64,000 nt of DNA from Gremmenia infestans (GCA_032629725.1 JAFEVB010000015.1:1674001-1738000), one strand, 5' to 3'; counted from the first letter of the stretch, positions 33,146 through 45,400 are shown. Program-made: numbers and translations. The notes: generated from the sequence alone by a model not told the origin.

Positions 33146-34964
33146 ATGGCGGGAGATCTTGAAGTCGACCAGAAGAAAATCCCCTCCTCTTCAGCTGGCG
33201 AAGCATCTACACTACCATCAGACAAGGAGACTACAACTGGGTCCGAGAATGAGAAGCAGAGTGGATCTGGGCCAGAGATCCAGGAGGCAGGAAAAGTAGT
33301 TGAGGTTTCCACCGCAGAAGAATTTCCTCATGGCCTAAGCCTAGCGTTGATTGTGGTAGCCATCATGCTTGACACATTCCTGATATCTCTTGATCAGGTA
33401 AGAAACCATTTACTTTATTTTCAAAGTCTATTCAAACCCACGCTCACCTGGCTAGACAATTGTCGGTACTGCAATCCCCAAAATTACAGACCAATTCGGC
33501 GGTCTCAACAAGGTCTCGTGGTACGGCTCAGCATACTTTATGACCTTCGGGGGCTTCCAGACCGCGTTTGGTAAAGCATATAGATATTTTGATCTGAAAA
33601 CGACATTTCTTGTTTCTATTTTCATCTTCGAGCTTGGTAGCCTTGTATGCGCCACAGCGCCAAACGCCAACGCTTTGATTGTCGGACGAGCAATTGCTGG
33701 TCTTGGTGGTGCAGGCATGTCATCAGGAGGTTTCACAATTATTGCATTTTCTGCTGAACCCAAGAACCGACCCCTATTTACGGGTTTAGTTGGATCTGCC
33801 TATGGTATCTCTGCTGTGGTAGGCCCCCTCATCGGTGGTGCCTTTTCGGACAAAATTTCCTGGAGGTGGTGTTTTTATATCAATCTGCCGGTTGGAGGTC
33901 TTACAGCCGTAATTCTTCTGATTTTCTTCTCGACCCCTAAAGCAGCCAAGGCAATATCGGCCTCGTGGAAAGAGAAGATCCTCAATATGGACCCTATCGG
34001 CGTACTTCTTATTATGTGTCTTATTGTTTGTTTCTTCTTGGCCCTCGAAAAGGGTGGACAAACTTCAAGCTGGAACTCTAGTGTAGTGATTGGTCTCCTT
34101 GTCGGCTTTGGTGCTATCCTCATCGTCTTTATTATCTGGGAATTTTACCAGGGCGAGCGCGCTGCGCTTCCGCAGCGTTTGATGAAAAAACGTGCTCTCT
34201 GGACTACTTCGACATATATGTTCTTCTTTGCCGGATCTTATTTCGTCCTCCTCTACTATCTCCCGATCTATTTCCAAAGCATCGACGGTACCAGTCCGAT
34301 TGGGTCGGGAGTAAGGAACTTGCCTATGGTTATTACCTTTAGTATTGCAGCTGTTTTTGCAGGTGCTTTCGTTCAACGTACCGGACTTGTAACGCCAACC
34401 ATGCTTGTGGGCGCTGCTATAGCAACTATTGGAACCGGCTTAATTTATACTTGGGACCTCGGCACTCCAACTGGAAAATGGATCGGCTATCAAATCGTCG
34501 CCGCCTTCGGTTTCGTCACTTCATGGCTGATTCCCATGAACATTGCCCAAGCAAATGCAGAAGCCAGCGATATGTCAACGGTGACTGCTATCATTTGTTG
34601 TAAGCAAGCCCCTCCCTCCCCCAAGAACCCTGAAAAAGTGATCTCACAGTTTGATCCAGTGACTCAAAGTCTCGGCGGAGCTTTTGCTGTCTCAGCCGCG
34701 CAGTCAGCCTTCGTCAACCAAATCATCCGCAAATTGGCAACGACGGCGCCGCATATCGATACTATGAAAGTAATTGCAACAGGGGCCACAGAGATTCGCA
34801 CAGCGTTTCCAGATGACATTCATGCTGTTCTCGTTGCGTACATGGCCGGCCTCAAAGCAACTTTTGCGATTTCGATTGGTATGGTCGGAATTTCTGCTCT
34901 GGTTAGCCCATTTACTCCCTGGAAGAGACTACATGGCCCGACGGAGGGCGCTGCTCTTGCGTGA
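33146..34964 (+). CDS. MFS drug/metabolite exporter, DHA2 (14-TM) type
   Basis: Model: exons 33146-33397, 33456-34599 and 34660-34964; introns of 58 and 60 nt; 566 aa. A hydrophilic Ser/Glu-rich N-terminus of about 65 residues precedes LALIVVAIMLDTFLISLDQ, then, across intron 1, TIVGTAIPKITDQFGGLNKV, the DHA2 motif of segment 1. Further signatures: ALIVGRAIAGLGGAGM, SAYGISAVVGPLIGGAFSD and WRWCFYINLPVGG. Such pumps in fungal clusters export or protect against the cluster product. The second intron is 60 nt, in phase and free of stops, so retention would still give a protein; splicing at TCCAG 34659 restores the expected AIICLTQSLGGAF. It lies in the same orientation as the P450. Confidence 0.92.
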
Positions 34965-36221
34965 ATAAGGTGTACGAATAGTATCCAAGGGGTTATTGTT
35001 ATTTCAATTTGTTATTTTATGTGGTAGATAGGAAGGGGTATTAGATTCCTTGTGATTTTTTCCCTATCAAAAGTGCTAGAATACTGCTCTGTTGCAACAC
35101 GTATAGATGTGGACCAACAAACTTATCTATTATAAAAACTCTACTCATATATCAAAGTTCTTCTTTTCTTCTAATATATATTATTTGTTGTAATCTTAGC
35201 AACTCACTTATATTATACTTACATTGGTGAGGTTCTCTAGTCCTAATGAGAAGATTGGAATTTCTGTTTTTTCAAGTCAAATAAGTTAATAGTAACCTTT
35301 ATAGAAGCATATGACTACTGCATATATAGCCTCTTCATTAGCTACATTGCAACTACTCCTCCCTACACTTAACGCGGTCCCCTAAAAATTTCGATTCAAG
35401 ACTATTCCAACTTAACTTTACTTTTCTGGCACCTTTACTTATCAAAGCGCTTGGCGGGCCCAATGCCTCGACTGAGCAACGGCGTATAGCTACACTTCAA
35501 GCTATAATATGGTTCATTTTCCCGTAGTTCTACAACTTATTCCCCTAGCTCCTCCCTCTCCTTTACCCAGGCGCTTGCGGATACGGTGAAAAGCCTCTAG
35601 CACAAGAGGAAAAGAGGGTCAGAGCATTTCGCCTGAATTCCGCGAGTTAATAACCTTTTCTCCCAGAGAATTAACTTGGCATTTAGGCTTCAGTAAGGTT
35701 GATATAAGACTTCCGACCCAGAAATATCCTCCTCTCTTTTTCATAAGCATGTTCATAACTTGCTTCAATCGTTTCCCTAATAGTATCGCTGGACCCAGAG
35801 ATGACACCGTCGTGGCACCGACATGGCGACGCACCGACTCCGACAAGTCCTCCGACCGGCATGCTGACCCGCACTCCGATCGGCACTCCGACTATTATTG
35901 CAAAAGATTTTTCCTTCATATGCACCGTCTATATGCACTGGAGATAGTGAAGAAAACTCTGCCAAATCCGATAGTGGACCCGTATGTTAATTCGTAGAAA
36001 AATCGGATTGACTTGATTATTTGGTGCGGTGTCTTTATTGAGCCAAACTTCCCTGGCACTATAAGAATCTTTGTTTTAGTGATATTTATTGCTCTTGCAA
36101 TCAAAAAATACTTCCCTTCTCTCTTAGCTGTGTAAATCTTATCTCTATTGAAATACTCCACCCTCAAACCTTCAAAGTCAACATTTCATCCACTATCGCA
36201 AACCCAATATCAGACGACAAA
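34965..36221. other. intergenic; P450 promoter
   Basis: AT-rich up to about 35,600. A GC-richer island at 35,805-35,895 holds repeated CCGAC/CCGAT words, including palindromic CCGATCGG and near-palindromic CCGACCGG, and two copies of GCACCGAC. Nothing coding recognised. Confidence 0.5.
35805..35895. promoter_or_regulatory. candidate Zn2Cys6 operator island upstream of P450
   Basis: Within 90 bases there are several CCGA/TCGG half-sites: GCACCGAC twice (35815 and 35831; reverse strand GTCGGTGC), CCGACCGG, and CCGATCGG. Zn2Cys6 regulators bind CGG-type triplets in inverted, everted or direct order, so the density some 330-420 bp before the P450 ATG suggests an operator. Inference only. Confidence 0.45.
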
Positions 36222-37959
36222 ATGGCAGACATCTCAGGAGTTTTGCTTTCACCATCTTTTGTTATATGTGCCGTTTTGGTTCTTCTTATAGGCAACACTC
36301 TACTCTTTGTTATTAGCACTCTTCGGCCAAAACACTTTCCCCCAGGGCCGTCCGGGTTCCCCGGTCTCGGCAACCTTCTCCAGGTTGATCGAGCCTTCCC
36401 CTTCCTCACCTATGCGGCCTGGGGCAAAACTTATGGACTCGACACTCCAATTGGCGTTAAGAAAGGTGCCGCAAATATCGTCGTGTTAAACAGCACCCGC
36501 CCGATCCATGATCTACTTGAAAAGCGCGGAGCGACGTACGGCGATCGCCCCCCAACGTTCGAAATGAACAATTCCGTGGTCTTTAGAGATGTCCCAAGAA
36601 CCGCCATTATGCAGAATCACTCTCCTTGGCTTGTTCAATGGCGCAAGGAGTTTCATGGCGCTTTCGGCGCTGCAGCCGTCAAAAGGCACCACCCTGTCTA
36701 CGATGCCGAGGCCGCCAGGCTGCTGATTAAATTGATCGAATTCCCAAAAGTCACGGGGAAGGATTTGGAATCCATTCTCGTGTGTTGGCTAATAAGCGTG
36801 CCATGCATAGGGGTGTGTGGCAGACGCCCTGACTATATGAGTGACCTTGGATTCACAGTCGATGACTTCAGGCATTGCATAACCGAGTACACCAAACTGA
36901 TTGTACCCTCCATCAGGGACGTCTTCCCAGTTCTGCGCTATTTCCCGTGGCTCTCTGGGTTGACCGAATGGAAAGAAAAGGCTGTAGGCGTCAGGGAAGG
37001 GTATCTCAGGTTGAGCTCCCAGTTTGTTAGTGCCGCCAAGGAACAGCGCGAAGCTCTGGATGCTGGCAGGTCAATCACATGGGAGAGCATGATAGCAAAG
37101 ATGATGAGAGATCGGCGTGATAAGAAGGATACATTCTCGGAGAATGAGCTGGGCCCCACCGCCATTCAAGTAGTCACAGCCGCTATGAATACATCGACAG
37201 CGAAGTTCTCCACTATGCTGATGGTCATGGCGAAATATCCCGAAGTTCAACAACGAGTCAGGAACGAAGTGCTTGAGGCGTCGGAAGGCGAAGCGCCCAA
37301 GGCAACGGACATACCCAACTTGAAATATACGGAGGCATTTTGGAACGAGGTATTATTAATCCCTGAGGACAGTTGGATATCTGCAAGACTTTAAAAGTTA
37401 ACATCTTTCATAGATCACCCGATGGCGTCCTGTCGCGGCTCTCACTCCTGCCCACGCCCCATCCAAAGATGACGTTTATAATGGCTATCGCATCCCCAAG
37501 GGCACTCCCATCCTCATGAACAATTGGAATATCTCCCATTCGGAAGCAGACTACGAAGAACCAGATGAATTCATTCCGGAACGGTTCCTGCGACATCCGT
37601 TCGGGATGCGACAGGATGAGGCGCACAACCCCTCTCGTATCGAGGCTTCGGGCGGGCGAGTCACTTACGAATTTGGTGCCGGGCGGAGGTTGTGCCCTGG
37701 GATGGCATTTGCAAAGCAGACTTTGCTCCTTGGCCTAGCCAAGATTCTCTGGGCTTTTGAAATCTTGCCTCCCGAGGGGAAGGAGATCGATGTAAGTCTA
37801 GAAGGCTTTGTCCAGAAATTTGCTCTGGAGCCCAAAAACCTTGATGTAGTCTTCAAACTGAGGGAGGGGCTCAGCGAGAAGGATATCACGGAGCACTATT
37901 CTCAGGCTTATGACGCTGAGGCAGAGGTATTGGGCTGGCAAAATGGCTTATATAAATAA
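36222..37959 (+). CDS. cytochrome P450 monooxygenase
   Basis: Model: exons 36222-37349 and 37414-37959, one 64-nt intron, 557 aa. An N-terminal membrane anchor (about residues 12-32) is followed by the proline hinge FPPGPSGFPGLGNL. The K-helix ExxR is made across the splice (NE/ITRWRPV, E376 and R379). The heme loop FGAGRRLCPGMAFA puts the ligand at Cys470. The I-helix reads AAMNTST, with Asn323 where most P450s have Asp or Glu before Thr. Bound to the ER membrane and expected to oxidise the polyketide. Closest in layout to fungal cluster P450s of the CYP64/OrdA-like kind; the family number cannot be given. It follows the MFS pump in the same orientation. Confidence 0.92.
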
Positions 37960-38782
37960 TTCAAAGAAAAGAGCTAGGTTTATAATTTGATATATTATAA
38001 ATTTATCATTAAATTGGGTTATATTTAAAAATATTATATTACATATTAAAAGAGCCCCATGAAGCCTATTTCTATCACCAACAAGAAACTATTTAGTTTT
38101 CCGTGAAACGAAAGAGGTGCAAGGGGTAAGTAAGCGCATCAGGATGCACTAAGTCACGTGTATACCTCCCCTAAATTATTAGCCGAGGCCTCGAGGGCTG
38201 GACTTAAGAAGATCAACGGAAATTCCCCGCCCAGAAATGCTTAGACATACTATAAAGCCTCTGCACTATGACTTTTTCTAAACGTTTATTGTAGTAAATA
38301 GAGATTCAGAGAGGGGGGACTATAATTATAATATTTCCAGGCGCTGGAACTTTATATAGTTGCGATATTTCTTGCAGCGTAGCCTTCTAATTACTTCCAT
38401 TTCTACGAACCTGTTATTAACAAGAATTACATAAGGAATATGGCTCGACAAAGCTTGAACATAGATGCCTTGATAGTCGGCGCTGGTTGTGCAGAGTAGG
38501 CAATCCCTCTATCTAAGGAATAACCTTATTATTTTTGCGCTAAAACCAAAACCAAAACCAAAAACCCAATTTTTATTGTATATCGATCCGTACTAAAATC
38601 ACTGTTAGGGTAAAAATATCGAAAGACAATAAAATTCGTTAAACCCTTCTTTCAATAAGCCTATATATAAAATATATTAATAGAATTAACTCGTATAGTT
38701 GATGGCCCAATCAATAGAAATTGATTGATTGATTGATCTATTTATTTATTATTCTGTATTGTCTGACTAGGAATGTCATTTA
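37960..38782. other. AT-rich intergenic with gene remnant
   Basis: Mostly AT-rich. It contains the flavoprotein stub at 38440-38499, an (AAAACC)-type short repeat near 38,538-38,565 and a GATT run near 38,725. Confidence 0.45.
38440..38499 (+). pseudogene. N-terminal stub of an FAD-dependent monooxygenase
   Basis: ATG 38440 opens MARQSLNIDALIVGAGCAE and stops at 38497-38499. The hydrophobic strand plus GAG pattern is the start of a Rossmann FAD-binding fold, as in fungal Baeyer-Villiger or flavin monooxygenases. A GTAGGC donor-like site overlaps the stop, so this could be a first exon whose gene is lost; the following sequence is AT-rich with no matching exon. Likely a remnant of a former cluster gene. 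Confidence 0.55.
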
Positions 38783-39946
38783 CTAGAAGACTATGCGCCT
38801 CTTTAAAAAATCCAGCTGTCTGTTTAGAACGCTCTCAATATCCCCAAATAGCCAATCAATATGGCCTTTACCCTTCAAAATATCAAGTTCCTTGGGCTCC
38901 TTTAAGAGGGCATAACATTTAAGCTGATCCGCTGTCGGGCATGATTTGTCGAATTCGGGTGTCACCATCAAGACTGGTGTGGGGGAAATATATTCGACGA
39001 GGCTTAGGATATTCCATGACATGCCTTTGTGGTAGGTCTGAACTGAGATACGATTCTCCACAGGTACACCGAGGCGCTCGAGAGCGGGCATCATGTCGGC
39101 CGGCATCTCCAGGCCATTAGCGATGCCGCCGTCTTCATTGATATATGGAAGATACATGGGTTCTTCGCCTTCCAGACGCATGGCGCGGTCATGCATAACT
39201 AGTTCGAGGATCGGCTGGCGTCTGTCCGGATTGCCGCTTGAGTCAATCACCGGTCCGATCGTAATCATCGCGGCAATTCGCTTGCTGTGGTTCAATCTCT
39301 CGTCAGCGAATGAGGATCGAGGGAGTAAGACGCACGAGAAGGAAGGAAACACAAGGCAGTGAAGCTGATTTGAGGGAACGAAGTTACATACTCAAAAGCT
39401 GCGGCAGCAAGAGTAACATTACCACCAAAACACAGACCCCAGAGCGCGATTTTGGTTTCGTCAACAAGAGGCTCTTTTAACAACCAGGTCACGGCATCAT
39501 GGAGGTCTTCAGCCATCTGTCTTGCGTCGATCTGTACGCAGCCATATAGGTTAAAAGGTGGTTCCACAACCAAAATTGACTTCAGGTTCATAAAACGCTC
39601 ACATCATTCCGTGGCTGTCCATCACTGGCGCCTATGCCGCGAGGATCATAAAGAAGGCAGGTAATATCACGCTCTTGAAACCACTTTGCGAGGTCGGGCA
39701 ACTGAGCATCCTTGGGCATGTTGAACTAGCCAATTAATATCAGCAAACAAGTACATTTTAAAAAAGATTATGGAAAGAAAAAGAAAAGGATTAGCAGAGC
39801 GGCTGACATCACTGATATGTACGTACTCCTGGAGTCATGATCATGCCTGGGCCGCGCTTTGAAGCGGGAAACAGCCATGCACGCAAGGTCAGGCCGTCAA
39901 GAGTTGGGAACTCGACATCGAGGCGGGGTAGATCTTTGTCCGCCAT
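38783..39946 (-). CDS. alpha/beta hydrolase (polyketide release/transfer type)
   Basis: Model: complement of exons 39827-39946, 39603-39725, 39392-39531 and 38783-39284; introns of 101, 71 and 107 nt; 294 aa. The N-terminus reads DVEFPTLDGLTLRAWLFP, then a G-F-N oxyanion region and LLYDPRGIGASDG. The nucleophile elbow is WGLCFGG with Cys115 in place of Ser. The acid is probably Asp240 (TPEFDKSC) and the base His269 (GKGHIDWL). The layout resembles fungal cluster hydrolases related to DltD/X-Pro peptidase-like proteins, including polyketide transferases and thiohydrolases, and dienelactone hydrolases that also use Cys. Because the PKS lacks a release domain, this enzyme is the best candidate for off-loading. 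No signal peptide, so probably cytosolic. Confidence 0.88.
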
Positions 39947-40753
39947 TGTTTTTTTTTCAGGAAAGTTGAATTGAAACAGAGAGAAATGATGGGAATTGCA
40001 ACAAAAGTACTGGGTTAGTGTGATTCTATAGTCATGATGTAGGAAAAGAAGTCACGATTAGGCGAATGCTGATAATGTAAGATGTGTCTGGTGGTAGCTT
40101 AATCACCTAGGTAGGCATCGGAGGATTAAGAATCGCAAAGCTGAAGTTAATCGGGAATCAGAATCGGCATCGGTCTTTTCCCACGAGTCGCAGCCTCGGA
40201 GGTCAGCCACATACCGGCATGGGGCGGGACGGAGTATCATACATGAGTCGGTGCTTACGGGTCCTCGCGGTCAAAGCGGTCGAAGGCATAAGTCCGTCTC
40301 TTTTTAACAAGGACTAATATTGTGAGATGAGATGTATATTTCTCCACAGAATAGCAATAAAGTCCTTATTCTTATCCTTTGACCCTTAGCTAAATGGCAA
40401 TAAATTTAAGGGAATATTTTTACCTAATTATTAATACTATAGCGATGATTATAAATATAATGATAGAAATAACAAGTGGTATTATAATTGCATTATTAGA
40501 TGCCTAGCTAGCTAGGTCTGTGGAAAGGAACTTATCCCCAGGCCGTATGCACCGCGTCACATTGTGATTCGAAAGAGTAAAACCGCTTGATCTTCTAGAA
40601 TTGATAATCGCGTTTGCTTTGAGAGAAACGCTGACTAAGCTGACGCTAAGGCATGTAGAAAATCCACGTGATCAAATAAATGACAACATGGCCCAAAGCC
40701 TACAAGTAACTTAAAAGCTATTATTAGCCGCGACATGACCCCCAAACCTCTTT
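39947..40753. promoter_or_regulatory. hydrolase promoter region with GTCGGTGCTTAC word
   Basis: Upstream of the hydrolase and downstream of the enoyl reductase. GTCGGTGCTTAC lies at 40247-40258, about 300 bp before the hydrolase ATG, and the identical 12-mer recurs in the PKS/reductase promoter at 42053. The rest is AT-rich (40,320-40,560). Confidence 0.5.
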
Positions 40754-41852
40754 CTAATAAGATTCTAATGGCAGCACAAGTTTTCTAGCATGCCAAATTC
40801 CAAGTTTCAGCTCTTCTATGGCTTTAGGAATATTGGCCAAGCCGGCATTCTTGATTTCCAGGGGGTGGTGCTTGATGCTCCCCTCGTGCAACCATTTCTC
40901 GGCCAGGGCAAACAACTGCCTACCAAACTGCCTGTGCTCGGGTGAAGGAGGGCGTCCATATGCTCCCGTCATATTGCATCCGTCCCCAATTATAGCGTTG
41001 GCCAAGAGCCAGTCAGCATGAATATCTCTCCGCGTGTACTTCACAGTGGTGCTGATCATCTCGAGTGCAATATAGCTGCCACCGGAAGAACCAACGGCTT
41101 CATAGCACATCTTCATTGTATCCGTATCAGTAACGCAATCCAAGACATGCCTTAGACTGTTGTCAGTATGCCCACGGATATCAGCGCCGCAGGAAGGTGA
41201 ATGGTAGTCGAAGCAAGTTGCAGCGCCATAAGACTCGCACAGAGCATTATTAGCAGGCGAACAGGTGACGATGGGTGTATAACCGGCTCTGCGGAGAAGA
41301 GGTCAGCGAGGAGTAGTGCTGAGAATAATCTTGTAAGGTTTCTCACATCTTCAATAGCTGCGTTGCCATGGTTCCTGTGGCGGTAGCGCCTCCCGACACA
41401 AGCACGGTCTGACCCATACCACCTTTCATAGATAATTCAAGTCCGGGGGCCTGGAAAAGAGCCAAGCCGGCCGTGGCCATCGAGAGTCCAATCGAACATG
41501 CCTGCGTGAAAGAGAAGGCCTCGGGGATATGGCAGCTAATGTCCTCTTCTGCCAAAGCAAATTCAGCGAAGGCACCTTTTGACTTGTCTAAGGCATCTGA
41601 GCCAAAAGAAACGGCGAGTACACGATCACCCTCCTTAAATCGAGTCACGCCTTCGCCCAGCTTTGCGACAGTCCCAGCAAAATCACAGCCGCCTAAAGAC
41701 CCAGGAGTGTGAGAGTAGTCAATAATCTTTGCATCATGCGGGTTGATAGCGACTGCATGGACACGGACTAGCATCGAGCCTCGTTGCGGAACAGGGATCT
41801 CGATATTTTCGAGGCAGTAGCCACCAGATTTTGCGCCAACGAGAGCTTTCAT
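40754..41852 (-). CDS. trans-acting enoyl reductase (zinc-type alcohol dehydrogenase fold, LovC-like)
   Basis: Model: complement of exons 41347-41852 and 40754-41288, one 58-nt intron, 346 aa. MDR features: GroES-like N-terminus with VHAVAINPHDAKIID and GGCDFAGTVAKLGEGVTRFKEGDRV; then the Rossmann region VLVSGGATATGTMATQLLK, completed across the intron by AGYTPIVTC. No structural or catalytic zinc cysteines are seen, matching the quinone-oxidoreductase-like subgroup of stand-alone enoyl reductases that serve fungal PKSs lacking an ER. It shares a 600-bp divergent promoter with the PKS, which has no ER nucleotide site. Expected to reduce the enoyl-thioester with NADPH at chosen cycles while docked on the PKS. 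No targeting signal. Confidence 0.92.
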
Positions 41853-42452
41853 TGTAGTTATGAGTTTGGCGTTCTTTGCTAGGCAAAATATCCAAAAGAT
41901 GGAAAATGGAGAACAATAAAGAAGATGCGCAAACCCGAAGTTTTGATCTCTCTTGTTTAATGGAGCAGAGACGCACTTCCTAAACTACCTCAATTGGGTA
42001 CTGGCCATACGATGATACGACCAACACCCTGGATCGGACCGGAGACGTACCTGTCGGTGCTTACATGCATTTGCATCCGACTACTAGCTATGCCGCCTCG
42101 GCATGTTCTTTGGCATTGTATCTTGGAGGATCTGCGTGGCGGCCCGCATCTAGTCTAGACCCCGGTGTACATGCGGCTTCACAAAGCTCCGGTTTTCAAA
42201 GATTCGAATTCGCAGCTTCGAGGATTTGCTCGCACCCTTGCTTTGTCGGCATCGATCTCTCGAGATAGCTAGACCAAAGGTTGTACCTCTATCTTCAGTT
42301 TGTAGAAGTATGTCCTAGTCCTTATAATTCCAAATTCCCTTTTCTTTTTAAGATTATACACAAACCTAGATTAAATACGCCCCCTTGCTCACGCTTCTTC
42401 AACCATTCCATTTCAACATCTGCTTTAGTCTTATTTCTACCGCAGTTTGAAT
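41853..42452. promoter_or_regulatory. divergent promoter of enoyl reductase and PKS
   Basis: 600 bp between two divergent start codons. It contains GTCGGTGCTTAC at 42053-42064, the CGG-rich words atcggaccggagacg just before it, and a cluster of TCGA/TCGAGG words at 42,200-42,260. The last 60 bases before the PKS ATG are CT-rich leader. This is the natural site for coordinated control by the AflR-type factor. Confidence 0.6.
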
Positions 42453-45400
42453 ATGGGTAGCCTGAAGATCGACGACTTTGCACTCGAGCCTATTGCAATA
42501 ATAGGCAGCAGTTGCCGTTTCCCCGGTGGCGCTGTCTCTCCCTCCAAGCTTTGGGAACTCCTAGAGAAGCCTCGAGATGTCGTGCAGGAGATTCCAGCAA
42601 GTCGATTTAACACAAAGGCTTTCTACCACCCAGACAGTCAGCACCACGGAGTAGGCCCGCGCTCCCAAAACTGGCATCGATGTTTGATTTCATCTGACTA
42701 ATTCGTTGGCAACAGAGTACGAACGTTAAGCATGCCTATCTTCTAGATGAAGACCCCCGCGCTTTTGATCGCGATTTTTTCTCCATCAACCCAAAAGATG
42801 CTGAGGCCATGGATCCTCAACAACGGCTTTTACTCGAAGTGTATGCAGCTATATCGCTTTTATTTTACCCATCCCAACTAAATCTTGTTTTCTTCATGTA
42901 CTGCGCCTACTTGGACGACTTAGAAAAGTGGATATACATGGCTCTTCTATCATATCCTCCTGTTTGACCCGAATAGGCCCTTGTCTTGAAAACATTATGA
43001 ATGTCTCAGATCGAGTGGGACATTGATACATCATACAATGAACACGCGGAGTTTTCACAATTCCTTCTACATCCGAAATGTTTCCTAAATAGTACAAAGC
43101 TGACTTCCCATGATGAAGAGTTTACGAGGGCATTGAATCGACCGGCTACTCCATGCCACAGCTTCGAGGATCGTCTACCGGTGTGTTTGTTGGATGCATG
43201 AGCTTCGACTACCAATACACTACCATTCGGGGCATCGACAGTCTGCCTCAGTATTCTGCAACCGGCATGGCTGCGTCCATTTTGGCCAATCGCGTGTCGT
43301 ACTTTTATGATTGGACGGGCCCTTCGGTCACCTTAGACACAGCGTGTTCTTCGAGCCGTATGTAACCTTGACTCTTTCATTTTATTTCACTAAATTCACT
43401 TTATATACCCCCCCTGTTATCCTCTGTCCGGGTTGGATATATAGAACTCCTTCACGCCCGGAACACACCGTTAACTCGCTTCTACTACAGTGGTCGCCCT
43501 GCACCAGGCAGTTTCTGCCCTCCGAAACGGAGAGGTTAAAATGGCCGTCGCAGCAGGGTCAAATCTCATAATTGGACCTGAGCCATTCATTACTGAATCC
43601 AAGGTTTGTTATACCACGGCATGTCCCCGATAAATACCAGCACTTACTAACTGATAATACCCAAGCTCAATATGCTCTCGCCCAATGGGCGATCCTTTAT
43701 GTGGGATTCTTCAGCGGACGGCTACACCAGAGGAGAGGGTGTTTCCGCTATCTTCCTCAAAACTCTCAGCCAAGCCATTGCCGACGGTGACCACATTGAA
43801 TCTATTGTTCGCGGAACAGGCGTAAATTCGGATGGCAGAACACCAGGTATGTCTGCCAAGCCTATTTCAGTTCTTGCACCGCATTGAACAAATCTAGGCA
43901 TCACAATGCCAGGTTCCGAGTCACAGGCACAACTCATCTGGGACACATATGCCAGGTGCGGGCTCAACGCTGCTTGTGAAACCGATCGTCCACAATACTT
44001 TGAAGCCCATGGGTTCGTTAAATTCCTCTGTGCCTTAATCCTCCGAATGCCCTCCTCTTTCGGCTCTGTCAAAGCGAACTTTGATCACGCATACTGACTT
44101 GACGAATAGAACAGGAACACCGGCGGGAGACCGTAAGTATAGTAGCGCAGATTTCGTACTGTTTCAGTCATCCAGGGTCGTTTCATGTCCCTGCTTCCCC
44201 CTCCTACGCCATTTATACTAGCCGTTTATGGGGTCTAGAACTTCGAAAGAAAAGCTAAAGTACAATTTTGCTTTCATAGAAGCCACTCCAGCAATTTGAT
44301 AAGCCTATTAAAGCTGCATTGCGGAGGCATTGAGGTAGTGACCTTGCTCGGGCGCACGGCTATTGCGCTTTCACCTCAGCTTCTCAAAGCTTTTCCAAGC
44401 TTTTCCTTTTGTACTACGCAACATTCCAGGAAATTTTGACATCACTCGAGTGACATATTGACCCATGATAGCTGTCGAGGCCCGGGCCATCCATAACGTT
44501 TTTTTCCCCGACGGGAAAGAAGGGCAGCTCCTAGTTGGCAGCATAAAGACACTCATAGGACACACTGAAGGGACTGCTGGAGTTGCCGGTGTACTCAAGG
44601 CGTCGCTTGCAGTTCAACATGGCCGTGTCCCGGCGAACCTTCACTTCAAGAATCTCAACCCCAAGATCCGCCCATATTACACGAACTTGCGCATTCCGAC
44701 CGAGACGATCCCCTGGCCCGCCGTGCCGCACGGATCCCCGCGTCGTGTTAGTGTCAACAGGTTTGTCAAAATTTGCCCATGTTCCTATCAAACTCTAAGA
44801 GCTGGGCGCTTTCGGCTCTCGAACTACCCGAGAAGACTTGCTAATCTGTTAATAGCTTCGGCTTCGGCGGCACCAATGCCCACGCCATTATTGAGAGCTG
44901 GGATGGTGTTGGCTCTCTGGCAAATAGCTCGGCGATGAATGGCCACGCATCGAAAGTCCAAGCCGCTGGACCATTTGTTCTGTCCGCCAACTCGGCCACC
45001 GCTCTAGCAGCAAGTTCTGGAGCGCTAGCCAGCTATGTTCGCGCACATCCTGAAACTGATCTCAGTCAACTTGCATACACTCTATTCCAGAGGACAGACT
45101 TTCCCTTCCGAGCTGCCTTCTCTGCTACATCTACTGAGCAACTTGCAGACAAGCTAGAGGCGAGTAAAGAATCTCTCAAAAAGAGCTCGCGCACGGCAAC
45201 TATTCCGGAAGTGCTACCACCACGAATCTTGGGCGTCTTTACTGGCCAGGGTGCACAGTGGGCTACCATGGGCAAAGAGCTTTATAGCTCCTCGGAACTG
45301 TTTCGCCGCGCGATAGAACAAATGCAACGCAGTCTCGACTCGCTTCCCACAAAAGATCGCCCCGACTGGTCTCTAGTCGACCAACTTAACGCGCCGGCCG

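Noticed and set aside
42841..43118. Small open frames in the second PKS intron (278 nt)
   Set aside because: Splicing from 42840 to 43119 restores the conserved LLLEVVYEGIESTGYS block; the small frames have no KS similarity.
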